The notes under the pieces are model-generated. The model saw only the letters and a program-made list of their open reading frames with translations. It ran no database searches and was not told the DNA's origin. From Streptomyces atroolivaceus (GTDB lineage Bacteria > Actinomycetota > Actinomycetes > Streptomycetales > Streptomycetaceae), in assembly GCF_000717025.1 (NCBI RefSeq), contig NZ_JNXG01000020.1, forward strand, positions 97,305 through 161,304: a stretch of DNA of 64,000 nucleotides. The letters are read 5' to 3'. Positions within the stretch are counted from its first letter, which is position 1; every line of letters starts with the position of its first letter. The translations under genes and the position numbers were made by a program. Below, piece by piece: positions 17,369-25,637 of this stretch.

Positions 17369-18555
17369 TGGTCCAGCCCGCCTGGCAGGACCCCGTCCTG
17401 CTCGCTCCCGAGACCGCGCCCGTACCGGAGTACGGCAGCGGATCGCTCGCCGACCTGCTGCCGACCCTCGTCGCGGGGCAGGGCGTACCCGGCTTCGAGG
17501 CGGCGATCCCGGAGCTCACGCCCGCCGACCGGAACTGCGTCTTCCTGATCGACGGGCTCGGCTGGGAGCAGATCAAGGCCCACCCGGACGAGGCGCCCTT
17601 CCTGTACTCGCTGCTCCCCACCTCCCGCGGCGGCACCGGCCGGCCGGTCACGTCGGGCTTCCCGTCCACCACGGCGACCTCGCTCGCCTCGGTCGGCACG
17701 GGCCTCGCGCCGGGTGAACACGGCCTCCCCGGTTACACGGTGCGCAATCCGGACACGGGTGCGCTGATGAACCAGCTGCGCTGGAAGCCGTGGACCGACC
17801 TCAAGGCCTGGCAGCCGTACCCCACCGTCTTCAAGCTCGCCGACGCCGCCGGCGTACGCACGGCCCAGGTCTCCGCCCCGGACTTCGAGCAGACACCCCT
17901 GACCAAGGTCGCGCTCAGTGGCGGTTCCTTCCTCGGCCGGCTCACCGGCGAGGACCGGATGGACCTCGCCGCCGAGCGGCTCGCCGCCGGTGACAGGTCC
18001 CTCGTCTACACGTACTACAGCGAGGTCGACGGCCAGGGACACCGTTTCGGCGTCGATTCCGACGCCTGGCGGGGCCAGCTGATGTACGTCGACGGGCTCG
18101 CCCGGCGCCTCGCCGAGCAGCTGCCGCCCCGGTCGGCGCTGTACATCACCGCCGACCACGGCATGATCGACATCCCGTTCGACGAGCAGTCCCGGATCGA
18201 CTTCGACGAGGACTGGGAGCTGAGCGCCGGGGTCGCCCTGCTGGGCGGTGAGGGCCGTGCCCGCCATGTGTACGCGGTGCCCGGGGCCCAGGCCGACGTG
18301 CTGACCGTCTGGCGCGAGGTGCTCGGCGAGCAGTTCTGGGTGGCGAGCCGGGACGAGGCCGTCGCGGCGGGCTGGTTCGGCCCGCGCATCGACGAGCGGG
18401 TGTACGGCAGGATCGGCGACGTGGTGGCGGCAGCTCACGACGACGTGGTGATCACCGCCTCGGCCAAGGAGCCGCACGAGTCCGCCATGGTGGGGATGCA
18501 CGGATCGCTGACCTCCGTGGAACAGCTGGTCCCGCTCCTCGAAGTACGTTCGTAG
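17368..18555 (+). CDS. Alkaline-phosphatase-superfamily nucleotide pyrophosphatase/phosphodiesterase
   Basis: A 395-residue protein. Metal and nucleophile motifs of the type I phosphodiesterase/NPP family are in order: Asp in FLIDGLGW, the nucleophile Thr region in GFPSTTATSLASVGTG, EVDGQGHRFG, ADHGMID, and the last His in MVGMHGS. No signal peptide is evident, so it probably acts in the cytoplasm. Substrate unknown; nucleotide sugars, nucleotides or phosphodiesters are possible. It is coupled to the DUF5998-type gene upstream and followed 42 bases later by tdk. Confidence 0.9.
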   Translation: MVQPAWQDPVLLAPETAPVPEYGSGSLADLLPTLVAGQGVPGFEAAIPELTPADRNCVFLIDGLGWEQIKAHPDEAPFLYSLLPTSRGGTGRPVTSGFPSTTATSLASVGTGLAPGEHGLPGYTVRNPDTGALMNQLRWKPWTDLKAWQPYPTVFKLADAAGVRTAQVSAPDFEQTPLTKVALSGGSFLGRLTGEDRMDLAAERLAAGDRSLVYTYYSEVDGQGHRFGVDSDAWRGQLMYVDGLARRLAEQLPPRSALYITADHGMIDIPFDEQSRIDFDEDWELSAGVALLGGEGRARHVYAVPGAQADVLTVWREVLGEQFWVASRDEAVAAGWFGPRIDERVYGRIGDVVAAAHDDVVITASAKEPHESAMVGMHGSLTSVEQLVPLLEVRS

Positions 18556-18597
18556 TCCCCGCTTCCCCACCGCACACCGAAAGGCGCCCCTCTTCTC

Positions 18598-19248
18598 ATG
18601 CCCGAGCTCGTGTTCTTCTCCGGGACGATGGATTGCGGGAAGAGCACACTTGCTCTCCAGCGGATCCACAATCGGTCCGCAAGGGGTCTACAGGGCGTGA
18701 TCTTCACGCGCGACGACCGGGCGGGAGAGGGAAAGCTCTCCTCCCGGCTCGGTCTCGTGACGGACGCTGTCGAGGCGGCGCCCGGGATGGATCTGTACGC
18801 CTATGTCGTGGGTCGAATGACGCAGGGCGACAGGGTCGACTACCTGATCGTGGACGAGGCGCAGTTCCTGGCGTCGGAGCAGGTCGACCAGTTGGCGCGG
18901 GTCGTGGACGACCTGAATCTCGACGTTTTCGCCTTCGGTATCACGACCGACTTCCGGGCCAGGCTCTTTCCGGGCTCGCAGCGGCTGATCGAGTTGGCGG
19001 ACCGGATAGAGGCGCTCCAGGTGGAGGCGATGTGCTGGTGCGGGGCGCGCGCCACGCACAACGCCCGCACGGTGGGTGGTGAGATGGTGGTGGAAGGTGA
19101 GCAGGTCGTCGTCGGTGATGTGAACGGCCCTGCCGCAGAGGTCGGGTACGAGGTGCTGTGCCGGCGTCACCACCGCCGTCGCATGACGAGCGCCGCTGCG
19201 CATGCCGGCATCCTCTCTCCGGACGTCCTGCCGGTCGCCCCGGCCTGA
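18598..19248 (+). CDS. tdk: Thymidine kinase (type II)
   Basis: A 216-residue protein. P-loop GTMDCGKSTLAL is at about residues 9-20, the Walker B-like DEAQF at about residue 87, and zinc-binding Cys pairs occur in CWCGARATHNAR and YEVLCRRHH, followed by the lasso. It phosphorylates thymidine with ATP in the salvage pathway. The start ATG follows GAAAGGCG. This is the last clear core gene before the biosynthetic region, and a degenerate copy of its 3' end follows about 110 bases downstream. Confidence 0.95.
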   Translation: MPELVFFSGTMDCGKSTLALQRIHNRSARGLQGVIFTRDDRAGEGKLSSRLGLVTDAVEAAPGMDLYAYVVGRMTQGDRVDYLIVDEAQFLASEQVDQLARVVDDLNLDVFAFGITTDFRARLFPGSQRLIELADRIEALQVEAMCWCGARATHNARTVGGEMVVEGEQVVVGDVNGPAAEVGYEVLCRRHHRRRMTSAAAHAGILSPDVLPVAPA

Positions 19249-19360
19249 GGCCCGGACCCCGTCACACCGGTCCTGCCGGAGTGGGACGGCGGGACGATTC
19301 GTCCGTTCGTGAGGGGCCGGGTACGCGACCGTGAATCATCGACGATGAGCTGCCGGCGCT

Positions 19361-19525
19361 GATGGTGGTCGAGGGGGGAGCAGGTCGTGGTCGGCGATGT
19401 CGACCGGCCTGCTGCGGACATCGGCTACGAGGTCCTGTGCCGGCGTCGCCACCGCCGCCGCACGACGAGCGCCGCGGCACACGCGGGTGCGGGTGCACTG
19501 TCGCCGGACGTGCTGCCGGTCTCCT
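19361..19525 (+). pseudogene. Second, degenerate copy of the 3' end of tdk
   Basis: The stretch repeats the last about 55 codons of tdk (19084-19240): GDVDRPAADIGYEVLCRR against GDVNGPAAEVGYEVLCRR, then HRRRTTSAAAHAG and LSPDVLPV. Many changes are synonymous, so it is diverged rather than a recent copy. An extra G near 19376 puts the ATG-GTG-GTC start of the repeat out of frame with the rest, and one or two codons are inserted before LSPDV. No 5' part of tdk precedes it. It is therefore a remnant, plausibly the displaced native 3' end of tdk or one side of a recombination event at the border of the biosynthetic region. The rest of 19249-19646 holds nothing I can call. Confidence 0.85.
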
Positions 19526-19646
19526 CCGGGTGGCTCCCGGCCGGAGCGGCAGCGACGCCGGCGGTGCGGTTCACGGACGGGCGGTTCCGCACCCGCCGTA
19601 CGCGTGGTGAGCGCCGTGCGGGTCCAGGACGGCGGCGGTGCGGTGA

Positions 19647-22550
19647 CTACGCGACGTTACCGACGCCGGGGTCGCTGCGGGAACTCCCGTTACTGGCCAT
19701 GAGCTGCGGATAGCGCGTCCACAGTTCCTTGGACAGGGTGCCCCGGCCGCTTATACCCAGCTTCTTGTACGCGCGGGTCAGATGCTGCTCGACCGTGCTG
19801 ACGGTGATGAACAGCCTGCTGCTGATCTGCCGGTTGGTGTGGTCGAGTGCCGCGAGCTGCGCGACCCGCTGCTCCGCCTCGCTGAGAACCGTTGCGTCGT
19901 GTGCCTCCGTCTGCTTGGCGCTGGGCACCGCGGCCCGTTCGGCGCGTGTGACCGCCGAGCCCCGGGCCGGGGCGGGGACGGACTGGGCCTGCACCTGACC
20001 GACGCCGACAGCCTGCGCCGGAATGCCCCGGGCGGACAGCTTCTGCTGCTCGGCCAGGCCCCGTTGCTCAGGCAGCCAGTGCTGGTCGGTGTGTCTGCCA
20101 CCCCGGGGGACGGTGCCGGTCCGCAGCGCCTTGTCGGCCATGCGGACCGTCCTGTCCAACTCCAGCTGGTCGCCCAGGGACTGGAAGCACTCGGCCGCCC
20201 TGCCGAACAGAGCGGAGCGCTCGGCGGGCGGGCTCGCCTGCGCGAGTACGCGTAAGGCGAGACCGCTGCCGTAGGGGTCGTGGTCGGTGGACAGATCGAT
20301 CTGCTGTTTCGCCAGGTCGCGGGCCATCGCGGTGTTGCCGAGGTGCAGGTTCGCCTCCGCGAGGTCGCTGCGCCAAGGCACCAGGGAGGCCGCCGTCGCG
20401 TCCCACTTCCGCACCAGCTGCTGGCACTTCTGGAACTGGCTGACCGCGGCGAGCGGTCGTTTCGTCGCCAGGTAGAAGTGGCCGCACGCGCGTAGATAGC
20501 CGAGCCCGCCGACCGTTTCCAGCATCGCCTCGGGCACGGGGCGGCGCAGCACCTTGGCCGCCTCGTCGTACGAGCCCCGGGCGATGTCCGCAAGCAGCAG
20601 GACGGTGAGCGGCTGCGCGATCGAGACGCCCCAGTTGTGCTCCCCGAGCATGTCGAGGGACGCGCGGGCCCGCTCGGCCGCGGCGGCCACTTCGCCCCGT
20701 TGCAGCAGGATGCTGGCCCTGAGGCCGTCGAGCATCGCGTGCCAGGTCACGGCGCCGCGCTGGTCGGCCTCCCTGATGAGCTGCCGGCACCAGCGCTCGG
20801 CGCGCTCGCTGTTGCCACTGCGTGCCAGTGCCATGATGGCCATGGCGAGAGCCTCCAGCGAGGTGTCACTGAGACGGCAGTTCTGCAGTATCCGCTCGGC
20901 GCTGGCATCGGTGGTCCTGTCCCCGCCACGGCGCCAGATCTGCATGAGCCCGGCCGCGGTGCGGTCCCACAGTGCGGAACCGGCGTGGGTCCCGGAGTCG
21001 CCGCGCTCCGCCTTGCCGACGACCGGGCCGAAGTGCCACTGGTACGCGAGGTGCAGCTCCGCCTCGGTCTGCGGGTCGATGGACGTCGGCAGGGCGCTCA
21101 ACACCTGGTGGGTGCGGACGAAGGTCTTCCGGTCGCCGTGCCACAGGGCGTGCCGCATCAGCGCGAAGCAACCGGGCCCGTCCAGTGTCCCCTCGTACGC
21201 GGCCTCGCGCAGCGAGGAGCCGTACGCCGAGACGGCCGAGGGGTTGACCCGCCAGGTGTTGTGTACGAGCGACTGGCGGATGGCCCGCTGTTCGTCCTCG
21301 TCCGTCGAGCCGGAGAGCGCCAACTCCAGGCACTGGGTGGCGAACTGGACGTCGTCGCTGAGCATGGCCTGTCCCGCGGCATGGCGCAGGACGGGGATCG
21401 CCCACGCCGCGGGCGTCTCACCCGCGGCGACGAGGTGTGACGCCACCTCGTTCGGCGTGGCGGCGTTCCAGTACTTCAGCTCTGCGGCCTTGCTGTGCAG
21501 TGTCGAGCGGGCCCCGGGTGCGAGGCTGCCGAGGATCGCCGCCCTGGTGCTGGGGTGCTGGACCTTTCCCCTGACGAGCAGTCCGGCGAGGTCGAGCGCG
21601 TCCATCATGCCCTGGACCGCGTCGGGGTCGATCCCGGTGAGCTTGGCCACCATCTCGGTGCCGCCGTAGTCGCCGAGCACAGCCACGGCGGAAGCCGTTT
21701 CCAGGAGCTTGATGTCGGGCCGGTCGAGGAACGCGTGCACGGCGCGGGCGTATGCCGGGCCCACCGCCGGGCGGCCGTCGCGTTCGCCGGCGAGGTAGTC
21801 GTCGATGAGTGCGGTGGTGAGCAGGGGATTGCCCCCGCCCAGTGCGTGGAGCTGCGCCGGGAGGTCGTGACTGGGCGCACCGTCCAGCGACTCGCTCAGC
21901 GCGGAGCCGATGGCCCGCCTGGACATGGGCTGCAACTGGACGAAGTGGAAGTGCGGCTGGCGCGCGAAGCGTGCGCTGAGCCGCATGTTCGCGGTCTGGG
22001 GGAGCCAGTCCGGCTGACTGAGGATCACCATCATCCTGGTGAACCTGATTCTCAGCTGGAGCTGCAGGATCAGCTTCAGTGACAGGTCGTCGGCGTAGTG
22101 AAGATCGTCGACCGTGATGACGAGCGGGCGTTCACGCGCGAGGCCCAGGAACGCGTCGCAGAAACCGCGTGGGATTCGGGTGTCCGCCTGCGTATATCTC
22201 GAAACCGCAGTCCAGTCGCTATTCCGCTCGAAAGCCGACTGCGTCGAGGGAACCGTACCGAGACCACTGGGTATGTCGATGGGCAAAGGTGAATTGGCCA
22301 GGAGCTGATCGAGTACAGCGGCATTGATTTCTTGCTCGTCCGGTGCGGCAGTCGCACTCAGCGTCAGGGCGCCCGCACCAGCGGCGTTGTGGAGAAGTTC
22401 GCTCTGCAGTGTCGTCTTACCGCTGCCGACTCCACCGCTTATGACAACCAGGCGCCCAGCTCCGGCTGCGCTGGCTTCGAAACTCTTCCACAAAAACGAT
22501 CCTGCGCCCTCTGGTTCAAGCAGTCGTCTTCGACCGTCGAAGGGTCTCAT
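19647..22550 (-). CDS. LAL-type (large ATP-binding LuxR) cluster regulator with a TTA codon
   Basis: A 967-residue protein from the ATG at 22550 (a GTG at 22556 is an alternative). The N-terminal ATPase has Walker A SGGVGSGKTTL at about residues 38-48 and a Walker B-like strand LVITVDDLHYAD. A long helical TPR-like middle follows. The C-terminal LuxR HTH (about residues 888-945) contains LSEAEQRVAQLAALDHTN and ITVSTVEQHLTRAYKKLGIS. LAL proteins are typical pathway-specific activators of type I PKS clusters. Codon 766 (20253-20255) is TTA, so translation should depend on the bldA tRNA and be developmentally gated. It is the first gene of the biosynthetic region; likely targets are the promoters carrying CCCCTA boxes. 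Its start codon lies in a hairpin. Confidence 0.92.
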   Translation of the reverse strand: MRPFDGRRRLLEPEGAGSFLWKSFEASAAGAGRLVVISGGVGSGKTTLQSELLHNAAGAGALTLSATAAPDEQEINAAVLDQLLANSPLPIDIPSGLGTVPSTQSAFERNSDWTAVSRYTQADTRIPRGFCDAFLGLARERPLVITVDDLHYADDLSLKLILQLQLRIRFTRMMVILSQPDWLPQTANMRLSARFARQPHFHFVQLQPMSRRAIGSALSESLDGAPSHDLPAQLHALGGGNPLLTTALIDDYLAGERDGRPAVGPAYARAVHAFLDRPDIKLLETASAVAVLGDYGGTEMVAKLTGIDPDAVQGMMDALDLAGLLVRGKVQHPSTRAAILGSLAPGARSTLHSKAAELKYWNAATPNEVASHLVAAGETPAAWAIPVLRHAAGQAMLSDDVQFATQCLELALSGSTDEDEQRAIRQSLVHNTWRVNPSAVSAYGSSLREAAYEGTLDGPGCFALMRHALWHGDRKTFVRTHQVLSALPTSIDPQTEAELHLAYQWHFGPVVGKAERGDSGTHAGSALWDRTAAGLMQIWRRGGDRTTDASAERILQNCRLSDTSLEALAMAIMALARSGNSERAERWCRQLIREADQRGAVTWHAMLDGLRASILLQRGEVAAAAERARASLDMLGEHNWGVSIAQPLTVLLLADIARGSYDEAAKVLRRPVPEAMLETVGGLGYLRACGHFYLATKRPLAAVSQFQKCQQLVRKWDATAASLVPWRSDLAEANLHLGNTAMARDLAKQQIDLSTDHDPYGSGLALRVLAQASPPAERSALFGRAAECFQSLGDQLELDRTVRMADKALRTGTVPRGGRHTDQHWLPEQRGLAEQQKLSARGIPAQAVGVGQVQAQSVPAPARGSAVTRAERAAVPSAKQTEAHDATVLSEAEQRVAQLAALDHTNRQISSRLFITVSTVEQHLTRAYKKLGISGRGTLSKELWTRYPQLMASNGSSRSDPGVGNVA

Positions 22551-22571
22551 GTACACCTACCCCCGTACATG
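22548..22571 (-). promoter_or_regulatory. Hairpin over the start codon of the LAL gene
   Basis: In the mRNA, CATGTAC and GTACATG form a perfect 7-bp stem around the loop GGGGGTAGGT. The loop holds the only Shine-Dalgarno-like G run and the ATG is in the 3' arm, so folding would hide the start. A role in translation control is inference. Confidence 0.5.
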
Positions 22572-22585
22572 CATTGAACGATGGA

Positions 22586-22608
22586 TCACGAATTTTAATG
22601 TTTCGTGA
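22586..22608. promoter_or_regulatory. Inverted repeat TCACGAA-N9-TTCGTGA upstream of the LAL gene
   Basis: Perfect 7-bp arms at 22586-22592 and 22602-22608 in an A+T-rich patch, 36 bases upstream of the start. Candidate operator or promoter element of the regulator gene; the binding protein is unknown. Confidence 0.45.
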
Positions 22609-23223
22609 CCTTCAATCACGCAGGTACGGTACCAGACCGACTGCCGCTGTGGTGCTCCAGTTGGGAGATGATTCGGATGGGGTGCGAGGGGTTGTACCCG
22701 AGGCATGTGACGCACTGTGAGGCCGCGTCCTTCCAGGTGCCGGGACGTCGAACGGCCACGGCGGGAAGCCGCGGATTCGGGATAAGCGGAAGGCGGCGCA
22801 GGCGGGCTTCCCGCAGTTAATCCGCTGTTCCGGAAAGGGGAAGCTCGTGTATGTGGAGGGGCCGGCAGAAGCGGCGCGACGGGTGACGGGCGTCAGGGCA
22901 CACGGACGTGAGGGCGGCGGCCGGCGGAAGGGGCCGGGGCGCGGCCTGCCGCACGGCCGCGGGGGATCGGCCGGGAGGAAGCCGCGCCCCGGCCGGTCAG
23001 TGGTGGGCGACGAGCGCGTAGTGCAGCTGCACATCTTGAACGGTGCCCCGCCCGCCGCCGTGGACCGCCGGGAAGCGCGCCGCCCGTCCGGGGCTTGTCA
23101 CCGCACACGCCCCGCGGTCGCCCGGTCACCGGGGTGCGGCCGGGCGCGCGCCGGCGACGGAGCGTGTGCGCGGACACCGCGGCCGGGCCGGCGCGAGTGA
23201 CGCGGTTCAGTCCTGCGTGGCCG
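22609..23223. other. Gene-free stretch between the LAL gene and the sugar operon
   Basis: About 615 bases without a convincing gene. Short open frames here have no ribosome sites, no family features and compositionally biased translations. It holds a GGGT-TGT-ACCC inverted repeat at about 22690-22700 and the long hairpin at 23102-23170. It presumably contains the LAL promoter and the sugar-operon terminator. Confidence 0.6.
23102..23170 (-). terminator. Long G+C-rich hairpin downstream of the sugar operon
   Basis: CGCACACGC (23102-23110) pairs perfectly with GCGTGTGCG (23162-23170), with smaller nested palindromes such as CCCGGTCACCGGG inside. It lies about 55 bases past the stop of the last sugar gene, so termination is the simplest reading, although there is no T-run. 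Confidence 0.45.
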
Positions 23224-24210
23224 TCATGTGGCCTGCTGTTCGCTTCCCCGTTGCGTCATGTCGGCGGCCACCGCGGCGATGATGTCGTCGAGAGTGCGTC
23301 GCGGACGGAATCCGATGCGCTCCCTCGCCTTGGTGCAGTCGGGGATGCGCCGTTGCATGTCCTCGAAGCCGGGCCCGTACGCCTGCTCGTAGGGGACCTT
23401 GACCACCTGACTGCTCGACCCCGTCGCCTCGATGACCTTGTGCGCCAGCGACATGATGCTGATCTGTTCGGAGTTGCCGAGGTTGTAGACCGTGCCGTGG
23501 GTGTCCGCGTCCTCGAGGAGCGTGACGAGTGCGGGGACGATGTCGTGGACGTGGCAGAAGCACCGCACCTGCTGGCCGTCGCCGAAGACGGTGATCGGGT
23601 CGCCGGCGAGGGCCTGTCCCACGAAGCGGGGAACCACCATGCCGTACTGCCCGCTCTGCCGGGGCCCCACCGTGTTGAACAGCCGGACGATCACCGTGCT
23701 CACGCCGTACTCCACGCCGTAGAGATAGGCGAGCGTCTCGTCCAGCGCCTTCGCCTCGGCGTACGACCAGCGGTTCTTGAGCGGAGAACCGAGCACACGG
23801 TCGGCGTCCTCGGCGAGGCCGTCGGCGGTGTTCTTCCCGTAGATCTCGCTGGTCGAGGCGACCAGGATCGGGACTCCGTGCGCGCGTGCCGTCTCCAGCA
23901 CCGTCTCGGTGCCGTGGAGGTTGGTGCGCAGACAGTCCAGCGTGTTGCCGAGGATGGTGAACACACCCACCGCCGCGGCCAGATGGTAGATCGCGTCGAC
24001 GCCCTCCATGCAGCTCTCGACCGTCTCCCGGTCGCAGACGGAGCCCCGGACGACTCGCAGCAGCCCCGGGTGGCCGGAGAACGGCGCGAGGTTGCGGTCG
24101 CTCCCGGTGCTGAAGTCGTCCAGGACGACGACCTCGTGTCCCAGGCCCAGCAGGTGCTCGGTGAGGTGTGAGCCGATGAAGCCCGCACCTCCGGTGATCA
24201 GGCAGCGCAA
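23224..24210 (-). CDS. SDR nucleotide-sugar decarboxylase/epimerase (UXS-like)
   Basis: A 328-residue extended SDR. NAD-binding GGAGFIGSH is at residues 7-15; STSEIYG and the catalytic YAEAK follow. The Glu in TSEIYG and the GDGQQVRCF segment resemble UDP-glucuronate decarboxylases (UXS) more than plain 4-epimerases. Expected reaction: oxidative decarboxylation of a UDP-uronic acid to a UDP-pentose. The start is TTG at 24210, with AAAGGA about 8 bases upstream. It lies 22 bases after the dehydrogenase gene, which would supply its substrate. With the PIG-L gene this suggests UDP-GlcNAcA to UDP-XylNAc for a xylosamine moiety (inference). A 4-epimerase role cannot be excluded. Confidence 0.83.
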   Translation of the reverse strand: MRCLITGGAGFIGSHLTEHLLGLGHEVVVLDDFSTGSDRNLAPFSGHPGLLRVVRGSVCDRETVESCMEGVDAIYHLAAAVGVFTILGNTLDCLRTNLHGTETVLETARAHGVPILVASTSEIYGKNTADGLAEDADRVLGSPLKNRWSYAEAKALDETLAYLYGVEYGVSTVIVRLFNTVGPRQSGQYGMVVPRFVGQALAGDPITVFGDGQQVRCFCHVHDIVPALVTLLEDADTHGTVYNLGNSEQISIMSLAHKVIEATGSSSQVVKVPYEQAYGPGFEDMQRRIPDCTKARERIGFRPRRTLDDIIAAVAADMTQRGSEQQAT

Positions 24211-24232
24211 GAGGGGGTCCTTTCCCGGACGG

Positions 24233-25528
24233 TCAGCGCGGTGCGGGACCGGGGTCGAAACGGTAGGTGGCGTCGACGGTCATGGGGCACTCCATGACCC
24301 AGGCGTAGTCGTGGTCCGGCTGCACCGTGTGCAGGAGGGCCACATCCCAGTCGGACCCCTCCGGGTGCACGGCGCTCTCCATGACGGTGCCGTCTGCGAG
24401 CGCGACGCGTTGGATCAACGGGTCGTAGTAGTCGACCTTGGCGCCGCGCTGTGTGAACAACTCGATGATCTCCAGCGCGGGCGAGGAGCGCACGTCCTGC
24501 ACACCGGGCTTGTAGCCCACGCCGACGACGAGGATCCTGCTGCCGGCCATTCCCCTGCCGTTGTCGGACAGGACGCCCTGGACACGTTCCACGACCCTCC
24601 GGGGCCGCTCGGCGATCGCGTTCATCGCCTGCCGCACCAGCGGTGCCGCGGTGCGCGTCTCGCGCAACTGCCACAGCAGGTAGTGCGGATCGCAGGGAAT
24701 GCAGTGTCCGCCCACGCCGGGCCCCGGATGGAAGGGCATGAAGCCGTACGGCTTGGTGCTCGCCGCGTCGATGACCTCCATCGGGTCGAGCGTGAGGTCC
24801 GCGCAGATGTCGGCGAACTCGTTCGCGAGGGCTATGTTGACCGCCCGGAAGGTGTTCTCGTACAGCTTGGTCATCTCCGCGACCTCGGGCGATCCCACCC
24901 GGTGGGCCCTCAGGGCCAGCACCTCGATCACACGGGCGGCCATCTCGGTGCACCGCGGCGTGACCCCGCCGAGCACCCTCGGGGTCTCCTGCTGCGTGTG
25001 GCGGACGTTGCCGGGGTCGATGCGCTCGGGGCTGGAGGCGACGAAGACGTCGGTACCGACGGTGAGTCCACGGTCGGTCAGCGGCTCGACCAGCATGGTG
25101 GCCGTCGTCCCGATGAAGCTCGTCGAAGTGAGGATGAAGGTCTGGCCGGCGCGTGCGTACTGCACCAGCTTCTCGCAGGCGTCGCTCAGCGGCCCGAGGT
25201 CGGGCAGCAGACGGCTGTCGACCGGGGTGGGCACGCAGACCATGACGGCGTCCGCCTCGGCCAGCCTGGCGACATCGGTCGTGAGCTCGAAAGTGTCCTG
25301 GCCCAAAGACGTGGCGAGGCGCTCGCGGTCCGGTTCGATCAGGTCGACATTCTGATTCCTGATCGCTTCGAGACGATGGGGATCGTGGTCGATACCGAGG
25401 ACTGTGATTCCGTCCGCGTGCAACCCGAGTGCGGTCGGCAGTCCCACATATCCCATGCCGATTACTGCGACAGAAGAAAGCCGCGCTGAGCTGAATGGGA
25501 CGTCCCCTGCGGTAAGCAGCTTCGCCAT
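24233..25528 (-). CDS. UDP-sugar 6-dehydrogenase, HexNAc-type
   Basis: A 431-residue protein with the three-domain UDP-sugar dehydrogenase layout. The NAD-binding VIGMGYVGLPTALGLH is at about residues 21-36; the central helix has KLYENTFRAVNIALANEF; the active-site Cys is in GPGVGGHCIPCDP. The GGHCIP form of this motif is seen in UDP-GlcNAc/ManNAc dehydrogenases (WbpA/WecC group), whereas UDP-glucose dehydrogenases usually read GGSCFPKD, so an N-acetylhexosamine substrate is favoured. It makes the 6-carboxylate by two NAD-dependent oxidations. ATG start at 25528. Middle gene of the minus-strand sugar operon; two CCCCTA boxes lie 70-86 bases upstream. Confidence 0.88.
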   Translation of the reverse strand: MAKLLTAGDVPFSSARLSSVAVIGMGYVGLPTALGLHADGITVLGIDHDPHRLEAIRNQNVDLIEPDRERLATSLGQDTFELTTDVARLAEADAVMVCVPTPVDSRLLPDLGPLSDACEKLVQYARAGQTFILTSTSFIGTTATMLVEPLTDRGLTVGTDVFVASSPERIDPGNVRHTQQETPRVLGGVTPRCTEMAARVIEVLALRAHRVGSPEVAEMTKLYENTFRAVNIALANEFADICADLTLDPMEVIDAASTKPYGFMPFHPGPGVGGHCIPCDPHYLLWQLRETRTAAPLVRQAMNAIAERPRRVVERVQGVLSDNGRGMAGSRILVVGVGYKPGVQDVRSSPALEIIELFTQRGAKVDYYDPLIQRVALADGTVMESAVHPEGSDWDVALLHTVQPDHDYAWVMECPMTVDATYRFDPGPAPR

Positions 25529-25598
25529 TATCTACTCGACTTCGTTGGCCGGAATGTTTTGATGGGTGATCTTACGAGCTGCGGCATGTCGCTTCCTA

Positions 25599-25614
25599 CC
25601 CCTATCCGCCCCTA
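25599..25614. promoter_or_regulatory. Two CCCCTA boxes 10 bp apart upstream of the dehydrogenase gene
   Basis: CCCCTA at 25599-25604 and 25609-25614, one helical turn apart, in the short gap between the PIG-L and dehydrogenase genes. The same box recurs in other cluster promoters, so it is a candidate LAL binding site. Confidence 0.45.
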
Positions 25615-25637
25615 CTGGCCCCGGCTGTCGGGCCTGG

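Noticed and set aside
19249..19646. Integrase, tRNA-type attachment site or insertion sequence at the cluster border
   Set aside because: No tRNA gene, transposase or integrase frame, or terminal inverted repeats are visible; only the tdk remnant marks the border.
19387..19713. A 108-codon frame after tdk as a real gene
   Set aside because: Its first part is the tdk tail repeated and the rest is unrelated sequence running into the end of the LAL gene; better read as a remnant.
22847..23200. Small open frames in the gap between the LAL gene and the sugar operon
   Set aside because: No ribosome site, compositionally biased translations, and overlap with the long hairpin; no family resemblance.
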